DNA from: Salmonirosea sp038204185
Lineage (GTDB): Bacteria; Bacteroidota; Bacteroidia; Cytophagales; Spirosomataceae
Direction: 5' to 3'
NCBI GenBank assembly: GCA_038204185.1
Contig: JBBRDE010000145.1
Location: 1-14,092 of the forward strand
DNA: 14,092 nucleotides
Positions 13,785 through 14,092 of this stretch are shown in pieces (the stretch's first letter is position 1; every line of letters begins with the position of its first letter). The translations under genes were made by a program, and so were the position numbers. Under the pieces are notes generated by a model that was given only the letters and a program-made list of their open reading frames with translations, was not told the origin of the DNA and did no database searches.

Positions 13785-13796
13785 AAGGCCGAAGCG

Positions 13797-14018
13797 AAGA
13801 TTTTCAGTGAACTGCATCAGTGTTACTAATGCCAATTGCCATGGGCTGTGAGCGGGTTGCCCTCGTTTTGGAAAAAGGTCGGCAAAGAGCGCATCGTCAT
13901 AGATTGTCCCAAGCTTATCCCGAAGCAGCATGTAACGATTTCCCTGCGGAAAAGCGGCTTGGGCAACCTGAGCAGTTTGAAGGGGAACGGGGGAGATGGT
14001 TTGGGCATGAAGGCTCAT
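13797..14018 (-). pseudogene. IS1182-family transposase, 5' remnant
   Basis: The first 74 residues of an IS1182-type transposase (MSLHAQTISPVPLQTAQVAQ onward, with AAFPQGNRYMLLRDKLGTIY and RGQPAHSPWQLALVTLMQFTENL). Family members normally continue with SDRQAADAVR after ENL. Here the homology stops at 13797, four unrelated codons follow and then a TAG (13782-13784). The remaining roughly 400 residues are not found on the other side of the IS110 element, so the gene was truncated and its 3' part lost. The DDE catalytic domain is entirely missing, and the product cannot be functional. Confidence 0.85.
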
Positions 14019-14022
14019 AATC

Positions 14023-14057
14023 AAAACGGTTTGATTGATCTACCAATATACCGTTTT
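14023..14057. repeat. 8-bp inverted repeat upstream of the IS1182 remnant
   Basis: AAAACGGT (14023-14030) and ACCGTTTT (14050-14057) are perfect inverted copies 19 bp apart, directly before the remnant's ATG (14018). It may be an operator, a leader hairpin or part of the IS1182 left end. The rest of 14058-14092 is AT-rich with nothing recognisable; the element's outer end is not visible. Confidence 0.4.
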
Positions 14058-14092
14058 AGTGCATAAATTGAATTCGCCAACAGTATCCATTT

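Noticed and set aside
13788..13794. CTTCGGC as the fourth (left target) guide match of the bridge RNA
   Set aside because: The 7-nt identity lies 7 bp away from the inferred core rather than against it, so I do not count it as a true guide pairing.

Overview
The window reads as chromosomal DNA of a Bacteroidota bacterium, most likely order Cytophagales (Spirosomaceae-like). The grounds are the gene families, exact TAnnTTTG -7 promoter boxes, the scarcity of Shine-Dalgarno sequences, and roughly balanced base composition. The taxon is inferred, not proven.

Layout. 1-1416 (+): the 3' two-thirds of ferrochelatase (hemH, cut by the window edge), then an NADPH-dependent FMN reductase-family flavoprotein. 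1458-4143 (-): an IscS/NifS-type cysteine desulfurase and a phosphoglucosamine mutase-type phosphohexomutase with its own promoter. 4204-6943 (-): an alpha-E (DUF403) protein, an Anbu proteasome-like peptidase and a transglutaminase-like cysteine protein. This is the known Anbu/transglutaminase/alpha-E neighbourhood, but the circularly permuted ATP-grasp ligase that usually accompanies it is absent here. 7172-9852 (+): a HerA-like DUF853 (YjgR-type) ATPase and a DUF808 (YedI-type) membrane protein. 9851-10600: a REP-associated tyrosine transposase (RAYT) framed by two 33-bp palindromes with compensatory arm changes. 10599-12472 (-): an SIS-domain sugar isomerase-like protein followed by a short methionine synthase (core MetE-like) protein. 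12513-13781: an IS110-family insertion sequence whose 5' non-coding end can be folded into a two-loop bridge RNA with guide matches to the element's own ends and to one flank. 13797-14018 (-): the 5' stump of an IS1182-type transposase gene.

How the genes relate. The left two-thirds is mostly housekeeping: haem synthesis, Fe-S/sulfur mobilisation and amino-sugar-phosphate supply to the cell wall. It also holds one poorly understood peptide-processing cluster. The right third is accessory and mobile. The RAYT sits as a neat cassette between the stop codons of two unrelated genes. The IS110 copy sits 40 bp upstream of the SIS-metE pair and may have separated it from its original promoter or upstream partners.

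Most informative observations: the IS110 bridge-RNA prediction (three of four guide matches visible by eye), the RAYT with covarying flanking palindromes, and the Anbu cluster lacking its ligase. I found no tRNA, rRNA, CRISPR array or obvious defence system.
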